In this document: positions 18,617 through 27,516 of the stretch, piece after piece
How positions within the stretch are numbered: position 1 is the stretch's first letter
Layout of the letters: each line of letters starts with the position of its first letter
From: Brevibacterium sp. ZH18
GTDB lineage: Bacteria; Actinomycetota; Actinomycetes; Actinomycetales; Brevibacteriaceae
NCBI RefSeq assembly: GCF_022748595.1
Contig: NZ_JALDSX010000014.1
Span: 1 to 64,000, forward strand
DNA length: 64,000 nucleotides
Direction: 5' to 3'
The notes under the pieces: generated by a model
Told to the model about the DNA's origin: nothing
Seen by the model: the letters and a program-made list of their open reading frames with translations, nothing else
The model's database searches: none
Made by a program: the position numbers and the translations under genes

Positions 18617-20206
18617 GTGGCGCAGCGTCCGAACAGTCGGTTCGGGCGGCCGCATCAGCAACGAGCACGAGGCAAAGGCAGGTCAGTGGCCGAAACGAGA
18701 TATGTCGACCCCATTCGCTACCCGTCGTATGCCTCGCAGCCGACACGGGACGTGCGGGCGTGGGTTCTTCTCCTCGTGACCGCGCTCATTCCCGGTGGCG
18801 TACAGCTGCTGTTCCGTGCGCGCCGGTGGGCCAAGATCTCACTGTCCATCACCGCCATCAGCTGGATTCTTGCGATCATCGCTCTTGTGGTGATCCTGAT
18901 CAACAAGACGTTCCTCTTCACGATCGGCACGAACCCGTTCATCCTCACGTTTCTGTCGATCTGGGTTCCCGTCATCGCGATCAACTGGGTCGTCTGCCTC
19001 TTCGATTCACTGCGACGCATCAAGCTCGTCACGGTCTCGGCCCGGGCCCGCAAACGGTTCGTCGCGGCCTTCTGTGCCCTTGTGCTCATCGTCGTGGGTC
19101 CTCTGGCCTGGGGAACGACAATGCTCAACTCTCAGCGCGGACTGATGAGCGACCTCTTCGCCTCGGGCAAGGCGGCGAAGCCGGTCAACGGGCGCTACAA
19201 CATCCTCCTGCTCGGTTCCGACGCCGGTAAGGGACGCACCGGCATCCGCCCAGACTCGATGTCGCTGGTGTCAGTCGATGCGAAGACCGGAAAGACCGTC
19301 ATCATCGGACTGCCGCGCAACATGCAGAACGTGCCGTTCCCCAAGGATTCCCCCCTGCACAAGCACTATCCGCAGGGATACGACTGCGGCAACGAATGCC
19401 TCCTCAACGCCGTATTCCAGCAGGGCGAGCGGCACAAGGATGAGTTCGAGGATCCGAAGATGGCGGGGGAGCAGGCCACGATGGATGCCGCCTCGGCGAT
19501 CACCGGCCTCGAGGTCCAGTACTACGCCATGGTCAACCTCAAGGGCTTCCAGAAGCTCATCGACTCACTGGGCGGCATCACGCTCGTCTCAGGCAAGCGG
19601 GTGCCGATCTCGTCGAAGGTCGACCCGACGACCGGTCAGCACGGTCCCGTCAAGGGGTGGATCGAGCCGGGCAAGCAGAAGCTCGACGGTTTCCATGCAC
19701 TGTGGTTCGCCCGGTCGCGGGAATTCTCAAGTGACTACGAGCGCATGATCCGCCAGCGCTGCGTCCAGACCGCGATGGTCAAGCAGCTGGACCCGGCGAC
19801 GGTTCTGACCCGCTACCAGAGCATCGCCAAGGCGACGCCGGGGGCAGTGTCGACATCGATCCCGCAGTCGCAGGTCGACTCGTTCGTCGACCTCGCGTTG
19901 AAGGTCAAGTCGCAGAAGATCGAGTCACTTGACCTGACTCCGCCGAACGTGACACCATCACATCCGGACTTCGCCGAGGCTCGACGTCTGGTTGCCAAGA
20001 AGATCGATGCTTCCGAAAAGGATGCTGAGAAGGACAAGAGCGCCCAATCGGCCTCGGGAACCACTTCAGGAGCCCGTGCAGGTGTGTCTGCGGGGCTCGG
20101 AAAGCATCTCGGTTCACAGCCGCAGACCGTTGCTCAGGGGAGCACGGACAGCAGTGCTGACAAGGGCGAAAGCGCCGATGCGAAGGCAATCTGCTACGTC
20201 CCGTGA
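18617..20206 (+). CDS. LytR-CpsA-Psr family cell-wall polymer ligase
   Basis: 529 residues. LCP proteins transfer lipid-linked anionic polymers or arabinogalactan-like glycans to peptidoglycan outside the membrane. The N-terminal ~180 residues carry about four hydrophobic segments. The LCP domain (about 195-430) has N-I-L-L-L-G-S-D, R-P-D-S-M, L-P-R-N-M and W-F-A-R-S-R with Y-E-R-M-I-R-Q-R, the pyrophosphate-binding Arg/Asp residues. The C-terminus is a Lys/Asp/Ser-rich tail. Start GTG 18617 is preceded by CACAGT at 7 nt; GTG 18686 is an alternative. A hairpin with a T-rich tail follows at 20287. Confidence 0.88.
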   Translation: MAQRPNSRFGRPHQQRARGKGRSVAETRYVDPIRYPSYASQPTRDVRAWVLLLVTALIPGGVQLLFRARRWAKISLSITAISWILAIIALVVILINKTFLFTIGTNPFILTFLSIWVPVIAINWVVCLFDSLRRIKLVTVSARARKRFVAAFCALVLIVVGPLAWGTTMLNSQRGLMSDLFASGKAAKPVNGRYNILLLGSDAGKGRTGIRPDSMSLVSVDAKTGKTVIIGLPRNMQNVPFPKDSPLHKHYPQGYDCGNECLLNAVFQQGERHKDEFEDPKMAGEQATMDAASAITGLEVQYYAMVNLKGFQKLIDSLGGITLVSGKRVPISSKVDPTTGQHGPVKGWIEPGKQKLDGFHALWFARSREFSSDYERMIRQRCVQTAMVKQLDPATVLTRYQSIAKATPGAVSTSIPQSQVDSFVDLALKVKSQKIESLDLTPPNVTPSHPDFAEARRLVAKKIDASEKDAEKDKSAQSASGTTSGARAGVSAGLGKHLGSQPQTVAQGSTDSSADKGESADAKAICYVP

Positions 20207-20286
20207 GACGTCGATCACGCAGTGGGTCTTGTGTGATCATGACCGAAAGCGTGAAGGCAGGCATGATTTCCGAAAAAACTTTCCCT

Positions 20287-20340
20287 CGGTGTGTCCCTTG
20301 AGAACACTGGGAACCACACCGGTGTAACTTGATTATTTTG
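20287..20340 (+). terminator. Probable terminator of the LCP gene
   Basis: CGGTGTG at 20287-20293 pairs with CACACCG at 20315-20321, and TCCC with GGGA inside. The stem is followed by a T-rich tract (TTGATTATTTTGTTATTT), making this the most classical intrinsic terminator in the window. Confidence 0.6.
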
Positions 20341-20390
20341 TTATTTGGCTAGTCTGACACGCCGGAAATGTGTAACAATTTTGAGATGTT

Positions 20391-20428
20391 GGGGTTTCCC
20401 ACCGTTCTGCCAACGGTGAAGCAACCCC
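20391..20428 (+). promoter_or_regulatory. Two-stem structure in the leader of the wall hydrolase gene
   Basis: GGGGTT (20391-20396) pairs with AACCCC (20423-20428), enclosing CACCGTT / AACGGTG with a CTGCC loop. It ends 42 nt before the ATG. It could be a leader element or mRNA stabiliser. It does not match a full riboswitch consensus that I know. Confidence 0.4.
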
Positions 20429-20470
20429 CCGAGCCTGAACTTCCCTGACTTCCTCGAAAAGGCTGTAACG

Positions 20471-23251
20471 ATGAAACACATATTGCCCACAGTTGCGGGC
20501 TGCGCTTCAGTTGCACTCGTTGGCACCCTGGCGATCACGGCCCCGACTGCCTTCGCGGCATCGAACGAGCCGGAAGTGACCCAGAAGGCGCTGAGCGTGA
20601 GCGAAGAGGGACTCAACGTCCCCGGAGCACGCGACTCCAGTGATCCCAAGGCCACTGCCGCCAACCAGAGCGCTACGAGCAATCTGCCGAACATCTTCAA
20701 ATCGCAGACGGCTCTCGCCACGACGCAGGTGCCTGCCACCGTCAACGTCAGTGCGAACGCCTCGACCGGATCGATCAATCCCGTCTCGGCGGGTCTGACT
20801 GGTCCGAGCGATTCGAACGAGGCCGTTCCCTCAGAGGGCTCGGCGCCGGCAAAGGATTCCACGGACCCGTCCGGCTCGTCAGACTCGTCTAAGGAATCTG
20901 GCTCGTCTCAGGACTCCGGCTCGTCTCAGGACTCCGGCGACGACATCTCGGGTGGGGTTCGCCAGAAGACCGAAGACGGCGTCAACATCGCGCTCATCTC
21001 GGATGTGCTCGATGTTCCGTCGAACAACCCGAGCCTGGTCGGATTCACCTTCAAGGAATCGTCCTCCAACATCCGCATCCAGATCCGCACCAAGAGCGGA
21101 TCCGAATGGGGAAGCTGGACGAGCCTTGACGAGGAGCCGGCGGATCAGGCGAAGAACGAAGGTTCAGAGCCGTTCACCGTCACCCACGCTTCGGGTGTGC
21201 AGATGCGCATCCTCGGCGATAAGGCCCCCAGCGACGCCGAGCTCGTGCTCGTCGACCCGAAGCGCGATGCCAAGGATGCCTCGGCTGTGGCTGACAACGC
21301 TCCGGTCGAACTGCCGTCGCAGGGTTCGACGTCGACCGATTCTGCCGACGATTCCTCAACATCGACTGACACTGCGGGAACCGGAAGCACCGAAAACGCC
21401 GCTGCTGCCGGAGAAGCCGAAGTCAGCAACCAGAACTACGTGCCAGGGTCTTCCTCTGTGCACTCCGTGGCCAAGACCAAGGTGCCCAAGCCGAAGATCG
21501 CTTCGCGCTCTTCGTGGGGTGCCAAGGCGTACAAGGGCAGCCCTGACTACGCGAGCAGCGTCAAGCAGACAGTGGTTCACCACACTGCCGGCTCGAACAG
21601 CTACTCGGCTCAGGATGTTCCTTCGATCCTCCGCGGCATCCAGTCCTACCACCAGTCGGGACGCGGTTGGTCGGACATCGGATACAACGTCATCGCCGAT
21701 AAGTATGGCCGCCTCTGGCAGGCGCGTGCCGGTGATATCAAGAAGGCCGTCATCGGCGCCCACGTCGCCGGTCACAACACCGGTACGTTCGGCATCTCGG
21801 TGATCGGCTCCTACGACAAGGCTGCTCCGCCGAAGAAGACTCGCGACGCTGTGGCGTCTGCGATCGCCTGGAAGCTTTCGCTCAATGGCCTCTCGGTCAG
21901 CAAGAAGACAGTCGTCGCCCACCGCGACCTCGCCAACACCACCTGCCCAGGTGATGCGTTCTACGGCAAGATGGGTGAAATCCGCTCGACTGCTGCAGGA
22001 ATCCTCAAGTCCGGAAAGTTGCCGTCCGACGATAAGAAGGACGACAGCAAAAAGGATGACAAGAAGGACGACAGCAAAAAGGATGACAAGAAGGACGACA
22101 GCAAGAAAAAGGACGACGGCAAGAAGAAGGATGACGGCAAGAAGGCGACTCCGAAGCCGAAGACTCCGCTTGAGAAGTATGCGGCCGATCACGCCAAGGA
22201 GCTCGGCAAGGCCGTCGGCAAGGAATTCGACGTCACGGGACTGACCGGGGGCAAAGGCCAGAAATACGAAAAGGGCACTGTCTACTGGTCAAGCAAGACC
22301 GGTGCTTACCACCTCGGTGGTGCCATCGCCAAGTCCTACAAGGGTGACGTCGTCACCCAGCTCGGGCTGCCCACCTCGAATGAGAAGGGCGGCCTGAAGG
22401 GCGGCGGTGCTTACCAGAAGTTCGCCAAGGGTGAGATGCACTGGTCCAGCAAGACCGGGGCGCACTTCTCCACGGGAACGCTGCAGAAATACTGGAAGGA
22501 CAAGGGCAAGGAAAAGGGTCACCTCGGTTACCCGAAGTCCGATCCCGTATACAAGGACGGGCGAGGAGAGCAACTGTTCCAAGGTGCTCGACTCGTCTGG
22601 GCCGAAGGATACGGAACCACGGAGTTCTCGCCCAGCGGCACCATCACCGGCGGCGCGACCGACACATCGCCGCCAGGAGACAAGGCCACAGATGGCGGTT
22701 CGGCTGCAGACTCCGGGGAAGGTTCTGCAGACGACAAAAACTCCAAGGGTGACGATAAGTCGAAGAACGATAAGCCCAAGGCGGATAAGCCCAAGGCCGA
22801 CAAGCCGAAGGATGACAAGAAGGACGACAAGTCCAAGGACGATAAGTCCAAGAACGACAAAAAGGACAAGAAGCCGTCCAAGGCTGAGCAGATCCAGGCT
22901 CAGCGCAACTCCATCGTCAAGGAGGCGAAGTCCCACCTCGGCGTGAAGTACGTCTGGGGCGGCACCTCGCCGACGAAGGGATGGGACTGCTCCGGCTACA
23001 CGCAGTACGTCTATGGCAAGCACGGGATCAAACTGCCGCGCACAACAAGCCAGCAGCGTAATGCCGGGAAGGTCATCCCGGTGAAGGATGCCAAGGCAGG
23101 CGACCTGATCTGGATCCCCGGTCACATCGGAATCATCTCCGAGGCCAAGGGCCAGATGTACGATGCCGGCTCGACCCGCACGAACACGACGAAGCGCAGC
23201 TACAGCTGGATGCTCAACCGTGGTGCGAAGGTCATCCGCGTCGTCGGCTGA
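20471..23251 (+). CDS. Secreted amidase - LGFP - NlpC/P60 peptidoglycan hydrolase
   Basis: 926 residues. A Sec signal peptide ends near A-F-A-A (about 30). The PGRP/amidase_2 domain (about 345-510) has V-V-H-H-T-A-G and A-H-R-D-L-A-N-T-T-C-P-G, giving the zinc-binding His and Cys; it would cleave the MurNAc-L-Ala bond. A Lys/Asp linker (about 520-560) is encoded by a 27-nt tandem repeat. LGFP repeats (about 575-730) probably bind the wall. After a second Lys/Asp linker, an NlpC/P60 domain (about 812-926) has the nucleophile in W-D-C-S-G-Y and H in P-G-H-I-G-I, for stem-peptide cleavage. Ser/Gln/Asp repeats lie near 130-160. Confidence 0.9.
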   Translation: MKHILPTVAGCASVALVGTLAITAPTAFAASNEPEVTQKALSVSEEGLNVPGARDSSDPKATAANQSATSNLPNIFKSQTALATTQVPATVNVSANASTGSINPVSAGLTGPSDSNEAVPSEGSAPAKDSTDPSGSSDSSKESGSSQDSGSSQDSGDDISGGVRQKTEDGVNIALISDVLDVPSNNPSLVGFTFKESSSNIRIQIRTKSGSEWGSWTSLDEEPADQAKNEGSEPFTVTHASGVQMRILGDKAPSDAELVLVDPKRDAKDASAVADNAPVELPSQGSTSTDSADDSSTSTDTAGTGSTENAAAAGEAEVSNQNYVPGSSSVHSVAKTKVPKPKIASRSSWGAKAYKGSPDYASSVKQTVVHHTAGSNSYSAQDVPSILRGIQSYHQSGRGWSDIGYNVIADKYGRLWQARAGDIKKAVIGAHVAGHNTGTFGISVIGSYDKAAPPKKTRDAVASAIAWKLSLNGLSVSKKTVVAHRDLANTTCPGDAFYGKMGEIRSTAAGILKSGKLPSDDKKDDSKKDDKKDDSKKDDKKDDSKKKDDGKKKDDGKKATPKPKTPLEKYAADHAKELGKAVGKEFDVTGLTGGKGQKYEKGTVYWSSKTGAYHLGGAIAKSYKGDVVTQLGLPTSNEKGGLKGGGAYQKFAKGEMHWSSKTGAHFSTGTLQKYWKDKGKEKGHLGYPKSDPVYKDGRGEQLFQGARLVWAEGYGTTEFSPSGTITGGATDTSPPGDKATDGGSAADSGEGSADDKNSKGDDKSKNDKPKADKPKADKPKDDKKDDKSKDDKSKNDKKDKKPSKAEQIQAQRNSIVKEAKSHLGVKYVWGGTSPTKGWDCSGYTQYVYGKHGIKLPRTTSQQRNAGKVIPVKDAKAGDLIWIPGHIGIISEAKGQMYDAGSTRTNTTKRSYSWMLNRGAKVIRVVG

Positions 23252-23302
23252 CACCCGCTGTTCGACGTCGCTGCGGTGATGTCCGAGGAGTGCAGCGCCT
23301 CC

Positions 23303-23347
23303 GGTGCCCCGTGGCCGGTCCTGACAAAGGACCGGCGGCGGGGCACC
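23303..23347 (+). terminator. Hairpin terminator after the wall hydrolase gene
   Basis: GGTGCCCCG pairs with CGGGGCACC and CCGGTCC with GGACCGG, separated by a 3-nt internal loop, with TGACAAA as the loop. A strong GC stem 51 nt after the stop codon. Confidence 0.65.
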
Positions 23348-23527
23348 GTTGCGTTGCCGGAGTCGAACAGCAGGTGAGCCCCGGTGAACAGCGCATGACC
23401 TGGGCTGAATAAATCGTGAAGTCACCATAGAATTGCAGGATCGGGCCAGGCGGACGCGCTACCGTTGAACAACGCGCGAGTACCAGGCGCGTGCATCCGA
23501 TCAGTCCATCCGAAGGGGCTTACGACA

Positions 23528-24844
23528 GTGCGACGATTGCACAACGCAGTCAAGAACTTTGAGTGGGGCAGCACAGACGCGATTCCGGCGATTCTGGGCA
23601 CAGTTCCCGACGGTACGCCCTGTGCCGAACTCTGGCTCGGAGCACATCCGCTCAGCCCGTCACGTCTCGACCTCGGCACCGCGGAACAGAAATCTGCGGG
23701 CGGCCGCAGTCGTCTGGCCGGCTCGAGTTCGTCCCTCGATGTGAAAACCGGAAGAGATGTCAGCACCGGACCCAACCTCATCGAATACCTCGCCGGCGAT
23801 CCCGCAGGGCTTCTCGGCCATGATTCGGTCGAGGTCTTCGGGCCGCGGCTGCCCTTCCTGCTCAAGGTCCTCTCTGCGCAGAAGGCACTCTCGATCCAGG
23901 TGCATCCGGACCCTGAGCAGGCAGCCGTCGGTTTCGCCCGTGAGGAGGCTGAGGGGCCGGACCTCGATGCCCCGAATCGCAATTACAAAGATCCTTCGGC
24001 CAAGCCGGAGCTCATCTATGCACTCACCGAGTTCCATGCTCTGACCGGCTTCCGCCCACGCAAGGCCGTGCGTGCCACCTTCGAGCGCATGCTGTCGCTG
24101 TCGCTGAGCCCTGACTCGTTGGACTTCCTGGGCGACGTGATCGGGGCTCTGAGGCCCCTGAACGAGACGAAGGCATTCTCACGAGCTGTCGAGATGGTGC
24201 TCGGCGACCCTCGCTCGCCCGGCTTCGTCGACGAAGCCGCAGCCCAGACACTGGCGGAACCGCCCTTCGGTCACGCGAGCCGAATCGGTTCGTCGGTCGA
24301 CCCCGGGCAGACGTTCCGCGAGCTTGTCGCCGACTATCCCTCGGATCCCGGCGTCCTCGTCGCGCTCATGCTCAACAGGGTCCACCTGCAGCCGGGGGAG
24401 GCACTGATCATGGAGTCCGGCGTCCTGCACGCCTACCTCTACGGCACTGGCATCGAGATCATGGCCTCGAGCGACAACGTGCTGCGCGGTGGCCTGACGA
24501 GCAAGCACATCGACATTCCAGAGCTCGGTGCCGTCGCGAAGTTCTCTTCGGCGCCGCCGCGGATGGTCGAGCCTGATCGTGACGGCATCCTGCTCGGCAC
24601 GACGGAGGACTTCGCGCTCCAGGCGCTGCGCTGCCCTCGTCTGAAGAAGATCGAACGGCGAGGCGCGAGCATCGTCCTGTGTACGTCGGGAACCATCTCT
24701 CTGACGTCTCTGGGCTCGTCGGTGACCCTGTCGCGCGGAGAGAGCGTCTTCGTCGCCGCCAACGAGCCCACAGTCACCGCTGACGGCCACGGAGACCTGT
24801 TCGTGGCGACGACGGGTCTCGATACGTCGCTGCCGTTCGCCTGA
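23528..24844 (+). CDS. manA: Mannose-6-phosphate isomerase, class I
   Basis: 438 residues from GTG 23528. Interconverts fructose-6-phosphate and mannose-6-phosphate, feeding GDP-mannose synthesis with the phosphomannomutase at 35.2 kb. Zinc ligands are visible in I-Q-V-H-P-D-P, K-P-E-L-I-Y-A-L and V-L-H-A-Y-L-Y-G. AAGGGG lies 9 nt before the GTG, and the family begins with R-R-L-H-N-A-V-K-N-F-E-W-G. A TAGAAT at 23428-23433 may be its -10. In M. tuberculosis manA sits beside manB; here they are 10 kb apart. Confidence 0.93.
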   Translation: MRRLHNAVKNFEWGSTDAIPAILGTVPDGTPCAELWLGAHPLSPSRLDLGTAEQKSAGGRSRLAGSSSSLDVKTGRDVSTGPNLIEYLAGDPAGLLGHDSVEVFGPRLPFLLKVLSAQKALSIQVHPDPEQAAVGFAREEAEGPDLDAPNRNYKDPSAKPELIYALTEFHALTGFRPRKAVRATFERMLSLSLSPDSLDFLGDVIGALRPLNETKAFSRAVEMVLGDPRSPGFVDEAAAQTLAEPPFGHASRIGSSVDPGQTFRELVADYPSDPGVLVALMLNRVHLQPGEALIMESGVLHAYLYGTGIEIMASSDNVLRGGLTSKHIDIPELGAVAKFSSAPPRMVEPDRDGILLGTTEDFALQALRCPRLKKIERRGASIVLCTSGTISLTSLGSSVTLSRGESVFVAANEPTVTADGHGDLFVATTGLDTSLPFA

Positions 24845-25184
24845 GTTCCTCGCAGCGGCTCTTGCGCGGGAACGGTAACGGCCAGCGCTGAAGCATCACC
24901 CCAGTGGGGCGGGTTTCGACGATGGGCGTGTGCAGCGCCGAGTCGCGAACCGCCTCACTTATGCGAAGTGGACGCTTCGGAACGAAATCCTTGATCGGAT
25001 TTGGACCGAAACGTCCACTTGTCTGTCTGCGAGGGCTGAATGGTTGTCTGCCTACGAGGGCTCAATGGGCAAGCTGTCATGGTGGGCAGTCTGCCCTCGT
25101 CACTTCACCACACTGGCAGTTCGCCTGAGCTGAGCGACCTGGACCGGCTGGCGGCGATCGGAGCCAGCCGGCGGGACGACTGTC
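24845..25184. other. Convergent intergenic region with long hairpin, no supported gene
   Basis: About 340 bp between the ends of manA and the CoA-transferase beta gene. It contains the 55-nt hairpin at 24966-25020 and a direct repeat, TGTCTGC(..)GAGGGCT(.)AATGG, around 25024-25069. An open frame (24930-25133) runs through the hairpin but has no ribosome site. Confidence 0.5.
24966..25020. terminator. Long imperfect inverted repeat, possible bidirectional terminator
   Basis: AAGTGGACG pairs with CGTCCACTT, TTCGG with CCGAA and AAATCC with GGATTT, with small internal loops and a TTGATC apex. Twenty of about 24 positions pair. It lies between convergent genes and lacks a T-tract. Confidence 0.5.
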
Positions 25185-25850
25185 TCAGACGTCGGCGACG
25201 GTCATGGTGGGGACGTCATCGGGGACGTTCACCTCGGCGCCGGTCTTCTCCTTGACCTCGTCGACGGTGACTCCGGGAGCCAGCTCGACGAGGGTGAACG
25301 AGTCTCCGCTGGCGTCGAGGACGGCGATGTCGGTGATAATGCGGCTGACCACGCGCTTACCTGTCAGGGGCAGTTCACAGGTCTTGAGCAGCTTGTGCGA
25401 GCCGTCCTTGGCGACATGATCCATGATCACAATGACGCGCTGGGCGCCGTGGACGAGGTCCATCGCCCCGCCCATGCCCTTGACCATCTTGCCGGGGATC
25501 ATCCAGTTTGCGATGTCGCCGTTCGTGGCGACCTGCATCGCGCCGAGGATCGCGGCGTTGATCTTGCCGCCGCGGATCATGCCGAAGCTGGCCGCTGAGT
25601 CGAAGTACGACGCGCCGGGGGCCATCGTGACGATCTCCTTGCCGGCGTTGATGAGATCAGGGTCGATCTCATCCTCGGTCGGGTAAGGACCGACGCCCAG
25701 CAGTCCGTTCTCCGACTGGAGGACCAGGTCGACGCCCTCGGGCAGGTAGTTCGGCACCAGCGTGGGCATGCCGATACCCAGGTTGACGTAGCTGCCGTCC
25801 TCGAGCTCCTGCGCTGCGCGGGCGGCCATCTGGTTTCTTGTCAATGACAT
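25185..25850 (-). CDS. scoB: 3-oxoacid CoA-transferase subunit B
   Basis: 221 residues. The beta subunit of a succinyl-CoA:3-ketoacid (or 3-oxoadipate) CoA-transferase, carrying the catalytic Glu in S-E-N-G-L-L-G. Other family segments are N-L-G-I-G-M-P-T and G-G-A-M-D-L-V. AGGAG lies 8 nt before ATG 25850. It sits 11 nt downstream of subunit A, so the two form an operon. The natural acyl substrate cannot be decided from sequence. Confidence 0.9.
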   Translation of the reverse strand: MSLTRNQMAARAAQELEDGSYVNLGIGMPTLVPNYLPEGVDLVLQSENGLLGVGPYPTEDEIDPDLINAGKEIVTMAPGASYFDSAASFGMIRGGKINAAILGAMQVATNGDIANWMIPGKMVKGMGGAMDLVHGAQRVIVIMDHVAKDGSHKLLKTCELPLTGKRVVSRIITDIAVLDASGDSFTLVELAPGVTVDEVKEKTGAEVNVPDDVPTMTVADV

Positions 25851-25861
25851 ATCGGCTCTCC

Positions 25862-26632
25862 TCAGGCTTCGCGGACGGTGCGTTTTTCGATGGGCTTGTC
25901 GGCCACCTGTTCCGCTGTCAACGGAACGACGCGGTGGACGAAGATCCCGGGAACGTGGACGTCATCGGGATCGATCTCGCCGGGCTCGACGAGCTTCTCG
26001 ACCTCGGCGATGGTGATCCGTGCCGACTGCGCGGCCGGGGGATTGAAGTTCCTGGCCGAGGAGTGGAAGACGAGGTTTCCGTGGCGGTCACCGACTGCGG
26101 CGCGAACGAGTGCGTAATCAGGGGCGAGTGACTCTTCGAGGACGTATTCCTGCTCTTCACCGAAGGTGTCGAAGACCCGAGTGTCCTTGGCCGGCGATTC
26201 CTTGACGACGTTGCCCTCAGAATCGTACTTCCACGGCATGCCGCCGTCGGCGACCTGAGTACCGGCTCCGGTGATCGTGTAGAACGCGGGGATTCCGGCC
26301 CCACCGGCGCGCAGCTTCTCAGCCAGGGTGCCCTGCGGGGTCAGTTCGACCTCGAGCTCACCGGAGAGGTACTGACGTGCGAATTCCTTGTTCTCGCCCA
26401 CGTACGAGGCGATGATCCGGCTCAGGCGGTGGTCGGCGAGCAGAAGGCCCAGGCCTCGTCCGTCGACACCGGCATTGTTCGAGATCACCTCGAGGTCTTT
26501 TGCGCCCTGCTCCTTGATCGCTCGGATCAGGAACTCCGGCACGCCCACGACACCGAAGCCGCCCACGGCGATCGATGATCCATCTGCAATATCGGCTACC
26601 GCCTCGGCGGGAGTATCAACTACTTTGTCCAT
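25862..26632 (-). CDS. scoA: 3-oxoacid CoA-transferase subunit A
   Basis: 256 residues, partner of the beta subunit downstream. It shows G-G-F-G-V-V-G-V-P near the N-terminus, N-N-A-G-V and the C-terminal region ending P-G-I-F-V-H-R-V. The ATG at 26632 lies inside the end of the TIGR03089 gene, 13 nt of overlap, suggesting coupled translation. CAGACT 6 nt before the ATG also fits a leaderless internal promoter. Confidence 0.9.
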   Translation of the reverse strand: MDKVVDTPAEAVADIADGSSIAVGGFGVVGVPEFLIRAIKEQGAKDLEVISNNAGVDGRGLGLLLADHRLSRIIASYVGENKEFARQYLSGELEVELTPQGTLAEKLRAGGAGIPAFYTITGAGTQVADGGMPWKYDSEGNVVKESPAKDTRVFDTFGEEQEYVLEESLAPDYALVRAAVGDRHGNLVFHSSARNFNPPAAQSARITIAEVEKLVEPGEIDPDDVHVPGIFVHRVVPLTAEQVADKPIEKRTVREA

Positions 26633-27393
26633 GCACCCAGTCTGCCACGGACCTCGCCGAGGCTGTCCGCCAGGTCCACAAGACGGGCGTCGTCGATCCC
26701 ATTGGCCAGAAGAATCTCACCCCCGCCGAGGAGGTGGTTGAGAAACGCCGCCCACTGATCTGGTCGCGGGGTCGACTTCGACACGAGGATTCCCGCCGGG
26801 CGACCGGGTCCGGCTGCAGAGCCGTCCGCTCCCGGGGCTGCTGAGGCGCCGATATTCGTCCAGTCGATGTTCTCGCCGTCGATCTCGAGGGTGCCGGTCG
26901 CGGCCAGACGTCGTGGGGTGACGTCCGGATATGCGCGGATCGCGGAATTGACGTCGATGAAGTCCTCGTCGACCGGGGTGCTCAGCGCCAGCGCGGGTGG
27001 GTTGAAGACGAAGATCTCTTCGGCGTCGACGAGGTTCTCAGCCGATTCGTGCCCGAAGGGAACGAGGGCGAAGAAGTCGCCGTCGGGCGGCGCAGCTGTC
27101 GTGCCGGCTGTGGAAGCGTCTGTGCCGGCTGTGGAAGCGTCGCCGCTGGCGAGCACGACTCGACCCCCGGCCAGGAGCACGCTGAGGATCGCGACGAGCT
27201 CTCGCCAGTGCAGGCCCTCGGGCATCGGCGCGAAGAGGGTGAAGTCCGGGCCCAGGTCGTAGTCACCGAAGAGACCTACCCCTTTGTTGACCCAGTTGGC
27301 GACGACGGGTCCGGTGAGGTCGAGGCTGTCGTAGTCGGGACCGCGCCAGAGGAGGACGGGGCCGCCGGTGCGGCTGATGATGGAGAGATCCAC
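26620..27393 (-). CDS. TIGR03089 family protein (AMP-binding-like)
   Basis: 257 residues. Members are single-copy actinobacterial proteins with weak similarity to AMP-binding adenylating enzymes, but too short to be complete; function unknown. The sequence has no full adenylation P-loop that I can see. A D-A-S-T-A-G-T duplication near 85-98 is encoded by a 21-nt tandem repeat. Start GTG 27393 has only a weak AGGT ribosome site. Confidence 0.7.
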   Translation of the reverse strand: MDLSIISRTGGPVLLWRGPDYDSLDLTGPVVANWVNKGVGLFGDYDLGPDFTLFAPMPEGLHWRELVAILSVLLAGGRVVLASGDASTAGTDASTAGTTAAPPDGDFFALVPFGHESAENLVDAEEIFVFNPPALALSTPVDEDFIDVNSAIRAYPDVTPRRLAATGTLEIDGENIDWTNIGASAAPGADGSAAGPGRPAGILVSKSTPRPDQWAAFLNHLLGGGEILLANGIDDARLVDLADSLGEVRGRLGAWTK

Positions 27394-27516
27394 GAGTGGA
27401 TGACCTGCTTTCTGAAGTACGGGCTCGGAGCTGTGGTCGTTGGAGCTGCGTTCGTTGGAGCTGCGGTCGGAGGCAGGATGGGAGCGTTGCGGACGATCAT
27501 CGAAGTGTGAGTTCTC

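Noticed and set aside
20287-20470. c-di-AMP (ydaO) riboswitch upstream of the wall hydrolase
   Set aside because: Only a GGGAACCA-like fragment is present; the flanking conserved blocks of the aptamer are not seen. Kept only as a structured leader.
24930-25133. 67-codon frame containing the long hairpin between manA and scoB
   Set aside because: Somewhat protein-like but no ribosome site, and the inverted repeat explains the sequence better; needs comparative data.
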